Assembly (NCBI RefSeq): GCF_000187245.1
Contig: NC_027862.1
Coordinates: 620,001 to 684,000 of the forward strand
Direction of reading: 5' to 3'
From: Ogataea parapolymorpha DL-1
Lineage: Eukaryota > Ascomycota > Pichiomycetes > Pichiales > Pichiaceae
DNA length: 64,000 bases
Position 1 is the first letter of the stretch, and each line of letters begins with the position of its first letter. The notes under the pieces are model-generated. The model saw only the letters and a list, made by a program, of their open reading frames with translations, was not told the DNA's origin and made no database searches. The position numbers were made by a program, and so were the translations under genes. Shown one piece after another: positions 48,514 through 56,886 of the stretch.

Positions 48514-50334
48514 TCAGTCGGTTTTCTTATTCTCCAAATAAGAGCGCACATCTCTTTCGATATTTGCCAACGCAGAGTGAACAGCGTCAATCTCAGCTTT
48601 ATCGACAGCAGCATTTTCGTTGGCTTTGACCCAGTCATCCACTTCTTTGGTCAATTTGTCATAATTATCCTTGATTTCCTGAATATCAGGAACGACGACA
48701 TTTTCAACTTGCAGCTCTTCCTGGTTATCAAATTCTGGTAATTTACGCACGATGTCTTGGAGATCGGTGGCCGAATTGTAATGCTCTCTAAGCTGAGCAA
48801 GCGAGACTTCTTTGTCCTGGACCTTTGTAGCCTTAATTGGTTGCAAATGGTAACTTTGTAATTTCTTGGAAGCTTGCTTTCCGAAAGGACTATCGAAGAA
48901 AACAATGGTTGCAACACAACTAATGTGGACCCAGAAATAGCATGTTTTCCACAAGTTGAAAGAGGGAACAAATCTCAAAATCATGAACGGTTGCACAATG
49001 TATCCAAACGCTGACTGAGTAACAAACCAGCCAATTATGTCGTACAGGAATTTGTACTTTGACACATTAGAACCATCTTTCGAACAGAAAAGGGGACGCA
49101 AATTTCTGCGGAAAATCTTACCGACTGTTTGCATGAACGCACCGATGATGAAGGTCATATAGTATCCAGGCATTGTTCCGTGCCAGAAAGCAGATGTAAA
49201 GAACGTAAGGAAGGTTGGTAGCATTCCTGGTTTCAATTGACCGGTTTTGGGGTCTCGTTTGCATGTTCTGAGATAGATATAATTCTTTAACCATTTGTTG
49301 GTATTCATGTTCCATGCCTCGAGACAGTCGTGAACGTTTTGACCAGTTTCGAAAGCATACGGATCAATGTTTTGGACTCTGTTCCAATACATCTTGCCAG
49401 TCTTGGGGTCATACCCATTGTAACCCAAACCGGCAACAATGCAGCCAGCTTCACTAATGGACCAAACAGAATAGTACTTCATCCTGTGGACAATGCCCAA
49501 GATCCATAAGAAAATGATTTTGTAGAAAATTGATTGTTGGGTGAATTCAAACGACAAGGCATAATCCAACGTAATTATTGGTTTGATGTAGATCCACAAA
49601 ACGGCCCAGAAAGCGCCCTGTGCCACTCTTCTCAAGGCAACACGCCCACTGCGCGGAATCTTGCGTTTGGAGAAACGTCCTGGTCTTTTCTCAAGAGGAA
49701 CATCATTGAAAATATCGGTCAGAATGAATTTTTCGTAATCGCTATAGTCAAAAGAAGGACCAGTAACCAGAGATCCATAGAAAAACACGTATCCAAGATA
49801 GTAAAGAATTGGTGGATATTTCAAGATTGCTCTGGATTTCTGGTATGTGTTCAGTTGATTGAACTTGTCGATGTCTTTGTGATACAGTTGACCGTCGCTA
49901 ACAGACCATCCGAAGGAGCTGAGCTTCATGACCAAAACCATCTGTGCTCCAGTAATGTCGATCACTGAGGGATCATAATCAGGAGCGAAAAACTGCGCTT
50001 TCAGATGGTTCACGCAGAGGAAAAGCATCAATGCGATCAAATTGACCCATGGCATAAGTCTTGATTTGTAATACTTAACGAGGACAAATGTAAACAGAGC
50101 ATTGAACAAAAGCACAAAAAACCCAGACCAAATCTCAAGTATGAGAAAGATATACACGGCACTGACCGCTATAATGTAGTAATTCTTGAAGTGTATTTTT
50201 TGATCTGGAATCCGTTTGAAGATTGCACTTAGAGGAAACGACAAAAATAGGCACGTCAGAATCTTACAAGATCCTTCGTCAAGGCCGGACAAACCCGAAA
50301 ACTTGGCAATTGCCAATTGGAAAGGATTGTACAT
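48514..50334 (-). CDS. ALE1: Lysophospholipid acyltransferase Ale1 (MBOAT)
   Basis: A 606-residue multi-pass membrane protein (619 in baker's yeast) of the MBOAT family. The start 'MYNPFQLAIAKFSG' and 'SFPLSAIFKRIPD' match Ale1. The catalytic region has 'DCLEAWNMNTNKWLKNYIYLR' and the MBOAT histidine in 'TSAFWHGTMPGYYMTF'. The C-terminus ends KKTD, a dilysine KKxx signal for retention in the ER. Known role: re-acylates lysophosphatidylcholine, -ethanolamine and other lysophospholipids in the Lands cycle. A cytosolic helical tail of about 110 residues precedes the ER signal. Confidence 0.94.
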   Translation of the reverse strand: MYNPFQLAIAKFSGLSGLDEGSCKILTCLFLSFPLSAIFKRIPDQKIHFKNYYIIAVSAVYIFLILEIWSGFFVLLFNALFTFVLVKYYKSRLMPWVNLIALMLFLCVNHLKAQFFAPDYDPSVIDITGAQMVLVMKLSSFGWSVSDGQLYHKDIDKFNQLNTYQKSRAILKYPPILYYLGYVFFYGSLVTGPSFDYSDYEKFILTDIFNDVPLEKRPGRFSKRKIPRSGRVALRRVAQGAFWAVLWIYIKPIITLDYALSFEFTQQSIFYKIIFLWILGIVHRMKYYSVWSISEAGCIVAGLGYNGYDPKTGKMYWNRVQNIDPYAFETGQNVHDCLEAWNMNTNKWLKNYIYLRTCKRDPKTGQLKPGMLPTFLTFFTSAFWHGTMPGYYMTFIIGAFMQTVGKIFRRNLRPLFCSKDGSNVSKYKFLYDIIGWFVTQSAFGYIVQPFMILRFVPSFNLWKTCYFWVHISCVATIVFFDSPFGKQASKKLQSYHLQPIKATKVQDKEVSLAQLREHYNSATDLQDIVRKLPEFDNQEELQVENVVVPDIQEIKDNYDKLTKEVDDWVKANENAAVDKAEIDAVHSALANIERDVRSYLENKKTD

Positions 50335-50410
50335 TGAATCAGATTAGACGATATCCAATTTTAGTGCCTTTTTTTATTTTACAAAACGTCGATCGTCCAT
50401 TTTTTCGTTA

Positions 50411-50929
50411 ATGCTCAAATCTGCTGGAAGACCGCGTGCACTCCATCTCTCGGGCCTGTTGCGGCAATCGGAGCAGTCGTACACGCTCACCAAGAAGTTC
50501 AATCATCCACAGTATCTTATGTACCAGTTGATATCTCAAGTTGATAAATACCACGAATTTATTCCATATTGCACTGAGTCCTTCGTGCGAGCGCGCGACG
50601 ACCATGGACAGCCATTGGTGGCAGGGCTACGTGTGGGATTCCAGCAATTTGACGAAGAGTTTACATGTGACTTACAATGCAAACAACCTGAATTGATTGT
50701 GGCTCGTTCTATCACACATTCGTTGTTTAAGTTTCTAGAAACCAGGTGGACAGTGCACACTTTGGACGACGAGCACTGTAAGGCTGTGCTAAATTTACGC
50801 TACGAATTCAAAAATGAGCTATACAATCAGTTGAGTTCCTTCTTTGCCACCAAGGTTGCAAACTTGATGTTCCGGTCGTTTGAAAAACGCGCGTTTGAGG
50901 TGGCTCAGGGCAAATTGTCCGACAATTAA
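50411..50929 (+). CDS. COQ10: Coenzyme Q-binding protein Coq10 (START domain)
   Basis: A 172-residue protein. The basic N-terminus (MLKSAGRPRALHLSGLLRQ) is a likely mitochondrial presequence. A polyketide-cyclase/START domain follows, with 'YQLISQVDKYHEFIPYCTESFV' and 'GFQQFDEEFTCDL', ending in a helix 'FFATKVANLMFRSFEKRAFEVA'. These are Coq10 landmarks; length is a little under the usual 200. Known role: inner-membrane lipid-binding chaperone for ubiquinone needed for respiration. Only 40 bp separate it from the next gene on the same strand. Confidence 0.92.
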   Translation: MLKSAGRPRALHLSGLLRQSEQSYTLTKKFNHPQYLMYQLISQVDKYHEFIPYCTESFVRARDDHGQPLVAGLRVGFQQFDEEFTCDLQCKQPELIVARSITHSLFKFLETRWTVHTLDDEHCKAVLNLRYEFKNELYNQLSSFFATKVANLMFRSFEKRAFEVAQGKLSDN

Positions 50930-50969
50930 ATAGACTCTGGAAATAATTATCCTAGAAAATTAAATCTTC

Positions 50970-51860
50970 ATGATTTCCGTTAACGGCCGTTTGTTCGAGT
51001 ACGACTCGCGCCTCACTGCATTTGAGTTTGGAAATGTGCGACATCCCAACGTGTTGATATTTGTAGGCGGTCTGACCGATGGGTTTCTGACGGTCCCCTA
51101 TGTTTCGACGCTTGCTGAAAAATTGGCTATTTGCAACTGGTCGGTGATCCAAATTCTGCTTTCAAGCTCCTATACCGGCTATGGAGCCAGTTCGCTAGCA
51201 CAGGATGCCAAGGAAATCTCGAAACTGGTAGCTGTACTCAGAAGTTCTGATTCTGAAAATGGAAACAGGAAAAAAGTAGGTGTTTTGGGCCATTCTACTG
51301 GAAGTCAAAACACCCTTTACTACCTTTCTAAACATGAACAAAGTGCTGAAACGAGCATTGACTTTGGAATTCTGCAAGCTTGCACTTCTGATAGAGAAGC
51401 GCTATTGCAATTCATGGACCCGGTGGTGATGGAGAACAGCATCAAAATGGCCAGAGATCTAATTGATAAAGGGAACGGAAAGCAATTCATGCCATATGAA
51501 CTATGTCCAGATGTGTTTGAGTCCCCGATCAATGCTTACAGGTGGAACTCATTGGCTTCAGAGCGCGGCGACGATGACTTTTTCTCTAGCTATCTGGGGC
51601 TCGAGGACCACAGGAACACGTTTGGTAAGGTAAATCGGCCGCTGCTTGTTCTCTACAGCGGGAAGGACGAAACGGTTCCCACAAATGTCGACAAAGAAGC
51701 GGTTATGGAAAAGTTCAAGGCTGCAACTCACCCTAAATGGTGGTCTCCTTTGAGCACTGTGGTGCCAGGGGCATCCCATAATTTGGGCCCTGAAAGCTCA
51801 GAGGGAGCTACAGATATGGCATTGGGATTGATAGTGGAGTTCGTCTCCTCAATAGAATAG
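50970..51860 (+). CDS. DUF1749 alpha/beta hydrolase
   Basis: A 296-residue alpha/beta hydrolase of the DUF1749 family. The N-terminal strand 'VLIFVGGLTDGFLTVPYV' lies near 28-45 and the nucleophile elbow G-H-S-T-G has Ser109 in 'VGVLGHSTGSQNTLYYL'. Asp is in 'LLVLYSGKDETVP' and His in 'PGASHNLG', completing the triad. Known relatives include a fungal siderophore esterase (SidJ type) and plant hydrolases of unknown substrate. No signal peptide or membrane helix is seen, so a cytosolic esterase is likely; the substrate cannot be read from sequence. Confidence 0.8.
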   Translation: MISVNGRLFEYDSRLTAFEFGNVRHPNVLIFVGGLTDGFLTVPYVSTLAEKLAICNWSVIQILLSSSYTGYGASSLAQDAKEISKLVAVLRSSDSENGNRKKVGVLGHSTGSQNTLYYLSKHEQSAETSIDFGILQACTSDREALLQFMDPVVMENSIKMARDLIDKGNGKQFMPYELCPDVFESPINAYRWNSLASERGDDDFFSSYLGLEDHRNTFGKVNRPLLVLYSGKDETVPTNVDKEAVMEKFKAATHPKWWSPLSTVVPGASHNLGPESSEGATDMALGLIVEFVSSIE

Positions 51861-51946
51861 TTTCGGTTGTAATGCCACTGCTGTGCCATTCATAAGAGCA
51901 GATTTCTTTAAACTGTTCTCATTAATTTTTTCTAGGCTTCTACGGT

Positions 51947-51999
51947 AGTGATTGATATCACTTTAAACTTCCATGCAGCAGCAAGTGACGTTGCGCTGC
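51947..51999. promoter_or_regulatory. Inverted repeats upstream of PDE1, one enclosing TGACGT
   Basis: AGTGAT-TGAT-ATCACT (51947-51962) is a 6-bp-arm inverted repeat. At 51975-51999, GCAGC-A-GCAA / TTGC-GCTGC could fold as a hairpin around the loop GTGACG, and TGACGT at 51986-51991 is a CRE-like core about 137 bp before the PDE1 ATG. Function is inferred from motif only. Confidence 0.3.
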
Positions 52000-52127
52000 T
52001 TGGAAAAAATTGGCGTGCTCAAAAAAACAAAAACCATTAATCTTGCGAATAGGTTGCCTCATACGAGAGGCCATTGAAAGCCAGAAAACACGGCTTTGTT
52101 GACACACAGCTCACGGATAATCCAGCA

Positions 52128-53222
52128 ATGGCCGTGAATGATAGCACGTTCGAATTAACTGTGCTTGGGTGTTCGGGTGGCCCTGTAGCAGGGAAAACTT
52201 GCGCTTTTCTATTGAAGCCTTCCTACATATCATTCCAGGAAGCTCTTGAGAATGACGTAGATTGCATTCTGGCGCTTGACGCGGGCGCAGGTGTCGAGAC
52301 CATCGCCGAGATGATATCGGATTGCCGAAAAAACACGTCTTCGGTTTCATCATACTTTAGTCAATTATACAGCAACGCCGAGGATCCGTGCTTCTATAGC
52401 GACAACAATGACTTGATGAAGACTCAGCCTTTTGAAGAAGTCTCAAGGAATCTTGTCGATTCCAGTCTACAGCTTGCAAAGGGCATACTGAACCGCATGT
52501 CTGCCTATATTATAACGCATCCCCACCTTGATCACGTCTTAGGACTCGTGATAAATTCACCCTGTTTCACGCGACAAACACCAATCTATGGGACTCAGCA
52601 AACAATAGACAACTTGAAGGACCACATTTTCAACGGTAAAGTTTGGCCAGCATTGTCGTATTTGACCTTCAACTATTTACAGCCTTATACTGAAAACTTT
52701 AATATCACAGAATCTATCGCGGTGGAAACGTTCCAAGTGAGCCATGGGGTTACGTCACCCACAGAGTTATATAAGAGCTCGGCATTTCTGTTCACGGAAA
52801 CAACTGATAAGGGTAAGCTGCTGTTTTTCGGTGACGTAGAGAGCGACTTATCGTCAAACACCAAATACAATCAACACATATGGCTAACAGTTGCCGATCA
52901 CATACTCTCAAAAAAACTCAAAGCCATTGTAATTGAATGCTCGTCTGTGGACAAAAAACCAGGACAGCCTCTCTTTGGCCATATGACGCCCACCAACCTG
53001 ATCGGTGAACTGCTGAATTTACAAAATATTTGTCTTGAGAAAAAAGCTACCAGACACCCATTAGCCGGCCTCAATGTGCTTATAATACACGTTAAGGAAG
53101 CATTCGACTATCGTGGCGACCCTCGAAAGCAGGTATATGAGAGTCTAAGAAGTTTGAATCAGCAACATGATTTGCGGATAAAATTCACTATTTGTATGCC
53201 CGGGATTAGTTATTTCATATAA
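52128..53222 (+). CDS. PDE1: Low-affinity cAMP phosphodiesterase Pde1 (class II)
   Basis: The ATG at 52128 gives 364 residues (369 in baker's yeast); the frame is open 18 codons further, but only to a TTG. It is a metallo-beta-lactamase-fold class II phosphodiesterase. 'ELTVLGCSGGP' lies near 9-19, and the metal motif H-P-H-L-D-H at 131-136 in 'AYIITHPHLDHVLGL' is followed by 'FQVSHGV' and 'LLFFGDVESD' and, near the C-terminus, 'GHMTPTNLI'. Known role: hydrolyses cAMP after glucose-induced PKA activation, damping the cAMP signal. Convergent with PRE4, 13 bp apart. Confidence 0.93.
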   Translation: MAVNDSTFELTVLGCSGGPVAGKTCAFLLKPSYISFQEALENDVDCILALDAGAGVETIAEMISDCRKNTSSVSSYFSQLYSNAEDPCFYSDNNDLMKTQPFEEVSRNLVDSSLQLAKGILNRMSAYIITHPHLDHVLGLVINSPCFTRQTPIYGTQQTIDNLKDHIFNGKVWPALSYLTFNYLQPYTENFNITESIAVETFQVSHGVTSPTELYKSSAFLFTETTDKGKLLFFGDVESDLSSNTKYNQHIWLTVADHILSKKLKAIVIECSSVDKKPGQPLFGHMTPTNLIGELLNLQNICLEKKATRHPLAGLNVLIIHVKEAFDYRGDPRKQVYESLRSLNQQHDLRIKFTICMPGISYFI

Positions 53223-53235
53223 AGGACGAAACGAC

Positions 53236-54060
53236 CTATAATTGTGGTAACCCGTAGCCCGTGATATGCTTGGCAAAGTCCCACTTCATATCCTCGCACT
53301 TGACATTTTTGTGGAACTCAATGTTCTTTGTCGTCTTGTCCACCACGCATAAAGTGTATTTGTCCAAGGACCTTGCGTCTCTATAAAACAAAATCTTCAT
53401 GCAGTCTTTCACCAAGCTGACGGCGTCTTCTTTGGTCAGCTTCTCAACATCTTTCATGGTATCTGCTTTTTTCCTAAGCAAAGGAATTGCCAAATGTGCT
53501 CCAAACCCTGTTGCTAAAGATGGGGAAGCATAAGACACGCCCAAAAGGTCAACGTATTTCATAAATGGCTCGCCTTCCTCGTCGAAACCAGCAACGATAC
53601 ATGCGTTCCACAGCGGATCCATCTTAGACCGGCGATTGTATAACACTCTAGTGAGGTATTCGTGAACGTAGCTGGCTTTCAAATTATCTTGTTCCATGTC
53701 GTAGGAGTCCTCCACTGCGAGGTCGTCTAGAATTCTTTCCAAGTACTGCAGGTCACTAATATCACCGGAAATTCCAACAATTGTCTCAGATCCGACTCTA
53801 ATAATTCTCTCCACATCGTCCAGTTTCATAAGGGATCCATAGGCACCCATGTTATCCGCTGCCATGACGACACCATCCTTATAACGGACAGCAATGACCG
53901 AGGTACCTGTGATCATCGGTTGTTGAGTATGCATCGAAGGGAATTCAGCATTGGTGCGAACGTTTTCTGGGCGCTGGTTGCTTGCCTGTGCAATTTGGGT
54001 GTTGTATGGGCCATAGACAGAATCCAATGGTTTTCCCCAGTGGAAAGGATCGTGATTCAT
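53236..54060 (-). CDS. PRE4: 20S proteasome beta-7 subunit Pre4
   Basis: The ATG at 54058-54060 gives 274 residues; the frame extends 60 codons upstream through the promoter and is rejected there. A propeptide of about 45 residues precedes 'TQQPMITGTSVIAVRYKDGVVMAADNMGAYGSL', the beta-7 mature N-terminus without an active-site threonine. 'ISGDISDLQYLERIL' and the C-terminal arm 'DMKWDFAKHITGYG' that reaches the neighbouring ring are present. Baker's yeast Pre4 is 266. Known role: non-catalytic beta subunit of the 20S core that supports the beta1 site. A PACE-like box lies just upstream. Confidence 0.95.
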   Translation of the reverse strand: MNHDPFHWGKPLDSVYGPYNTQIAQASNQRPENVRTNAEFPSMHTQQPMITGTSVIAVRYKDGVVMAADNMGAYGSLMKLDDVERIIRVGSETIVGISGDISDLQYLERILDDLAVEDSYDMEQDNLKASYVHEYLTRVLYNRRSKMDPLWNACIVAGFDEEGEPFMKYVDLLGVSYASPSLATGFGAHLAIPLLRKKADTMKDVEKLTKEDAVSLVKDCMKILFYRDARSLDKYTLCVVDKTTKNIEFHKNVKCEDMKWDFAKHITGYGLPQL

Positions 54061-54065
54061 GATTG

Positions 54066-54074
54066 AGTGGCAAA
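54066..54074. promoter_or_regulatory. PACE-like proteasome box upstream of PRE4
   Basis: AGTGGCAAA on the plus strand differs at one position from the Rpn4-binding PACE element GGTGGCAAA. It lies only 6 bp upstream of the PRE4 ATG, in the 133-bp divergent PRE4/KGD4 promoter, so it could also fall in the transcribed leader. Binding is inferred. Confidence 0.4.
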
Positions 54075-54193
54075 ATAATTCTCGATTGATTTTTTTTGAA
54101 CAGGACGATATCTGGGCCGACCGACGCAAGATTGGGGATGATCGACTCGGACTCGAAATCCGCACAAAGAATAAATAATTTACATCATTCATC

Positions 54194-54522
54194 ATGAGAG
54201 TGTCAGTTCCAACGCTAGCCAAATACGTCCCCAGTATCAAATTTGTGGGAGGTCCCCATGTGATAACTAGTAAGTATTCATACGGTGAGGTCTAATGTCA
54301 GAAAAATCCGGCCCTCCGAGCCCACATCCTTGTGCTCCAAACCAGTTGATGCCAACCAAAGCAGGATCGTCTACCGCTTCCAGCACTCAGAATACCTCAA
54401 ATGTTGGACCAGTTCCGTTCGAGAGCAGAAACTTTCTGTCTTCTCGTTTCAGATACAGTCCATTAGATGAGATCGAGATTGAAGACGTTAACACGGGTGG
54501 AGCAGAATACCTTATAAGATAA
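54194..54522 (+). CDS. KGD4: 2-oxoglutarate dehydrogenase complex subunit Kgd4 (Ymr31), two exons
   Basis: Exon 1 (54194-54269) and exon 2 (54302-54522) flank a 32-nt intron (GTAAGT, branch TCTAAT, CAG), joining in phase 1 to 98 residues. Exon 1 gives MRVSVPTLAKYVPSIKFVGGPHVIT and exon 2 continues 'KKSGPPSPHPCAPNQL', later 'SSRFRYSPLDEIEIEDVNTGGAEY'. 'P.IKFVG', 'HPCAP' and the C-terminal 'E...GGA' are the Kgd4/MRPS36 family marks. Known role: links the E3 subunit to the E2 core of mitochondrial 2-oxoglutarate dehydrogenase. Without the intron only a fragment is visible. Divergent from PRE4 across 133 bp. Confidence 0.88.
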
Positions 54523-54857
54523 AGTTGTTCCAGTGAAGTGGAACTTAAATGTATGAAACTAGAGCAGACCTTGTCGGATATGACCTTTTCATTGCAAAAT
54601 TTATTGCGCTGAAGACATCACGTACTGAAAATATATAGCAGTTGAATGTCAATGGTATCAATTCTATGACGTCCCACCGTCCTTCTCAATACCACACCTT
54701 TTGCCAATGTTAACAGCTTTAGCAAGTCTGAATGCGACCCAGTTGGGCTCAAATCCCAGCAAGACAATAAAATCAAAATCTACTCTCCTGCTACCAGTTT
54801 CGTGTACCCTTTAACTCCTAAAAAAAATCGTAATTTATTTCAATTTCCTATTTTTCC
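54523..54857. other. 335-bp spacer between KGD4 and SEC63
   Basis: AT-rich near the SEC63 start. It holds TGACGT at about 54675 and a T-arm-like GGGCTCAAATCCC at 54745-54757. I tested that for a tRNA and found no matching acceptor stem or D/anticodon arms. Otherwise nothing recognisable. Confidence 0.4.
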
Positions 54858-56870
54858 ATGTCGCAATCCAGATACGACTACGACGAAAACTCGGAAACGT
54901 GGCCGTATTTTGCGCTGACAAGTGTGCTGGTGCCTCTTGTGCCAGCCACTTGGTCATTGGTGAGGGAAAACCTGACTCGTGGCTCGAAAGACGTGGACGA
55001 ATTACGCCCCGTGTCATGGTTCAGACCATACAACGAATCGGCGCAAAAACACTACAAGAGCAAAAAGCGGACCAAGAGCATCTTTTCACGAAAATTTGTT
55101 CTTGTTGCGTTGGGCTGGCTGCTTGTCGCTGGCATAATGTACCAGATCATGGTACAGGAAGTGGTCATCGGAGAAACTAACTTCGATCCTTGGAAAATCC
55201 TTCAAATCGACGAATCTGCCTCTGAGAAGGTCATCAAGGCCGCTTACCGGAAAATGTCTTTGAAATTCCATCCAGATAAGGTGGACACGTCCAAGATGAC
55301 CCCGAAGGAGATTGAGGCCGTCGATTCTGCTTACGTGTTGATCAACAAGGCCTACAAGGCGTTGACGGACGACGCCGTTCGGGAGAATTTCCTTAAATAC
55401 GGCAACCCTGACGGGCCAGGAGACATCAAGCACGGAATAGCCTTACCGAAATTCCTAATTGAGGGCAAGATTTCACCTCTACTTGTGATAGCTTACGTTC
55501 TTCTTATTGCTATTATCTTGCCTAGTGTTGTTGGCTCGTGGTGGAACGGTGTCAGATCATACACTAAACAAGGACTTCACGTTGACACCGCTGCTCACTT
55601 CCTAGATATTCTGATCAACTACAATCCTGCCAAACTATATCAGATTGAGACGGTGCTGGAGTACCTCAGTTCTGCTACCGAATACAAATCCATTGACAAG
55701 TCTCTCACCCCTGAAAAGGTTTTGGAGCTGCTTCTTTCTCATCTGGAGAGGAAAACTCTCGATTCCAAGGACGAACAGCTGAAACTGGAAGTTGTGGCTA
55801 TAACTCCGAAATTGATTATCGGGTTCATCGACATCGCATCGAATTTCAGAAATACTGATATCTGCTTGAAACTAGTGGAGGCACACAGATGCATTATTCA
55901 GGCCCTCAATATTGAAAACAACGCCACGGCTTACAAATACAGACAAATTTTGCAGCTTCCTGGCGTCCAGCTGGATGCTTTGGATACCAAACAGCCAATC
56001 TACACTTTAGGTAAGTTGCTGAAAAACCTAAGTGTAAAGCCGGAAAAATTCCTGAGCTGTGCAAACACAGATGAGGTCCTTAAGCTCGCCTCCCAAATCC
56101 CACTTATCGAGCCTCTGGAATGCAAGTTCAAAGTCACCGGTGAGTCGTATGTTCCTCCTAATTCTACGGTGCACATCAGTCTGAAATTCCTGGTCAAGTC
56201 TCCGGCCCATAAATCTAAACCAGAAACTTCAAAGTTGAGCGAAGAGGTGCGGGAGACGCAGCTTAAAGAGCAGGAAACTCTGGAAACATTGAGAAATCCA
56301 ATGAAGATCGTCGAGGACCAGCCGGCGATCAAGCTTTCTACGGCTCCTGTTTACTTCCCTGATCCAGAATACCTGAAAGAAAACAACGGATGGATTGCAT
56401 TCTTGATAATCCAGAGGGATGGAAAGCTAGGAGAGAACCCACAGTATGTTTCCAAAGTCGACCTTTCCAATCTCCGATTGACTCAAGAAGAATTTTTGGA
56501 GTCCAAGGCCATTGTTTCCACATTTAAATTCCCTCTTACTGCTCCTACACCTAATGAGGAAGGAAAATTCCAGTTCCGCCTTGCTTTAAGGCATTTAGTC
56601 TATTTTGGCTCAGATTTGGACATTCCTTTGGTAATGGAAGTCGAGAATAAGCCGATTGAGACGGCCAACAAAGATCTGTACGAAATTGAAGATCCAGAAG
56701 AAGACTCTCTTGCTGGTGCTTTGGCCCAGATGCGTGGAGAGAGCGTGCGTAAAATTGAGGATGAGTACAGCAGTTCTGACGACGAGTCCGAGGAAGAAGA
56801 GGAGGAAGAAATTGACTGGACGGATATAGATACAGATACTGATGTGGAGGAGGAAGAGAAGAAAAATTAG
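54858..56870 (+). CDS. SEC63: ER translocation subunit Sec63 (J-domain membrane protein)
   Basis: A 670-residue protein (663 in baker's yeast). The first membrane segment is at about 17-35, the second at 80-98 ('FVLVALGWLLVAGIMYQIM'), a lumenal J domain at about 108-182 with HPD at 138-140, and a third segment at 207-226. Cytosolic Brl domain repeats follow (about 240-610). The acidic C-terminal tail of Glu/Asp runs is the Sec62-binding region and has CK2-type serines ('SSSDDESEEEE'). Known role: recruits BiP/Kar2 to the Sec61 channel for post-translational import and ERAD. It converges on TFB2 with a 16-bp gap. Confidence 0.95.
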   Translation: MSQSRYDYDENSETWPYFALTSVLVPLVPATWSLVRENLTRGSKDVDELRPVSWFRPYNESAQKHYKSKKRTKSIFSRKFVLVALGWLLVAGIMYQIMVQEVVIGETNFDPWKILQIDESASEKVIKAAYRKMSLKFHPDKVDTSKMTPKEIEAVDSAYVLINKAYKALTDDAVRENFLKYGNPDGPGDIKHGIALPKFLIEGKISPLLVIAYVLLIAIILPSVVGSWWNGVRSYTKQGLHVDTAAHFLDILINYNPAKLYQIETVLEYLSSATEYKSIDKSLTPEKVLELLLSHLERKTLDSKDEQLKLEVVAITPKLIIGFIDIASNFRNTDICLKLVEAHRCIIQALNIENNATAYKYRQILQLPGVQLDALDTKQPIYTLGKLLKNLSVKPEKFLSCANTDEVLKLASQIPLIEPLECKFKVTGESYVPPNSTVHISLKFLVKSPAHKSKPETSKLSEEVRETQLKEQETLETLRNPMKIVEDQPAIKLSTAPVYFPDPEYLKENNGWIAFLIIQRDGKLGENPQYVSKVDLSNLRLTQEEFLESKAIVSTFKFPLTAPTPNEEGKFQFRLALRHLVYFGSDLDIPLVMEVENKPIETANKDLYEIEDPEEDSLAGALAQMRGESVRKIEDEYSSSDDESEEEEEEEIDWTDIDTDTDVEEEEKKN

Positions 56871-56886
56871 ATGTGGTCGAATGTCA

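Noticed and set aside
54735..54765. tRNA-like T-arm (GGGCTCAAATCCC) in the KGD4-SEC63 spacer
   Set aside because: No matching acceptor stem, D-arm or anticodon arm around it, and the conserved T54 is replaced.
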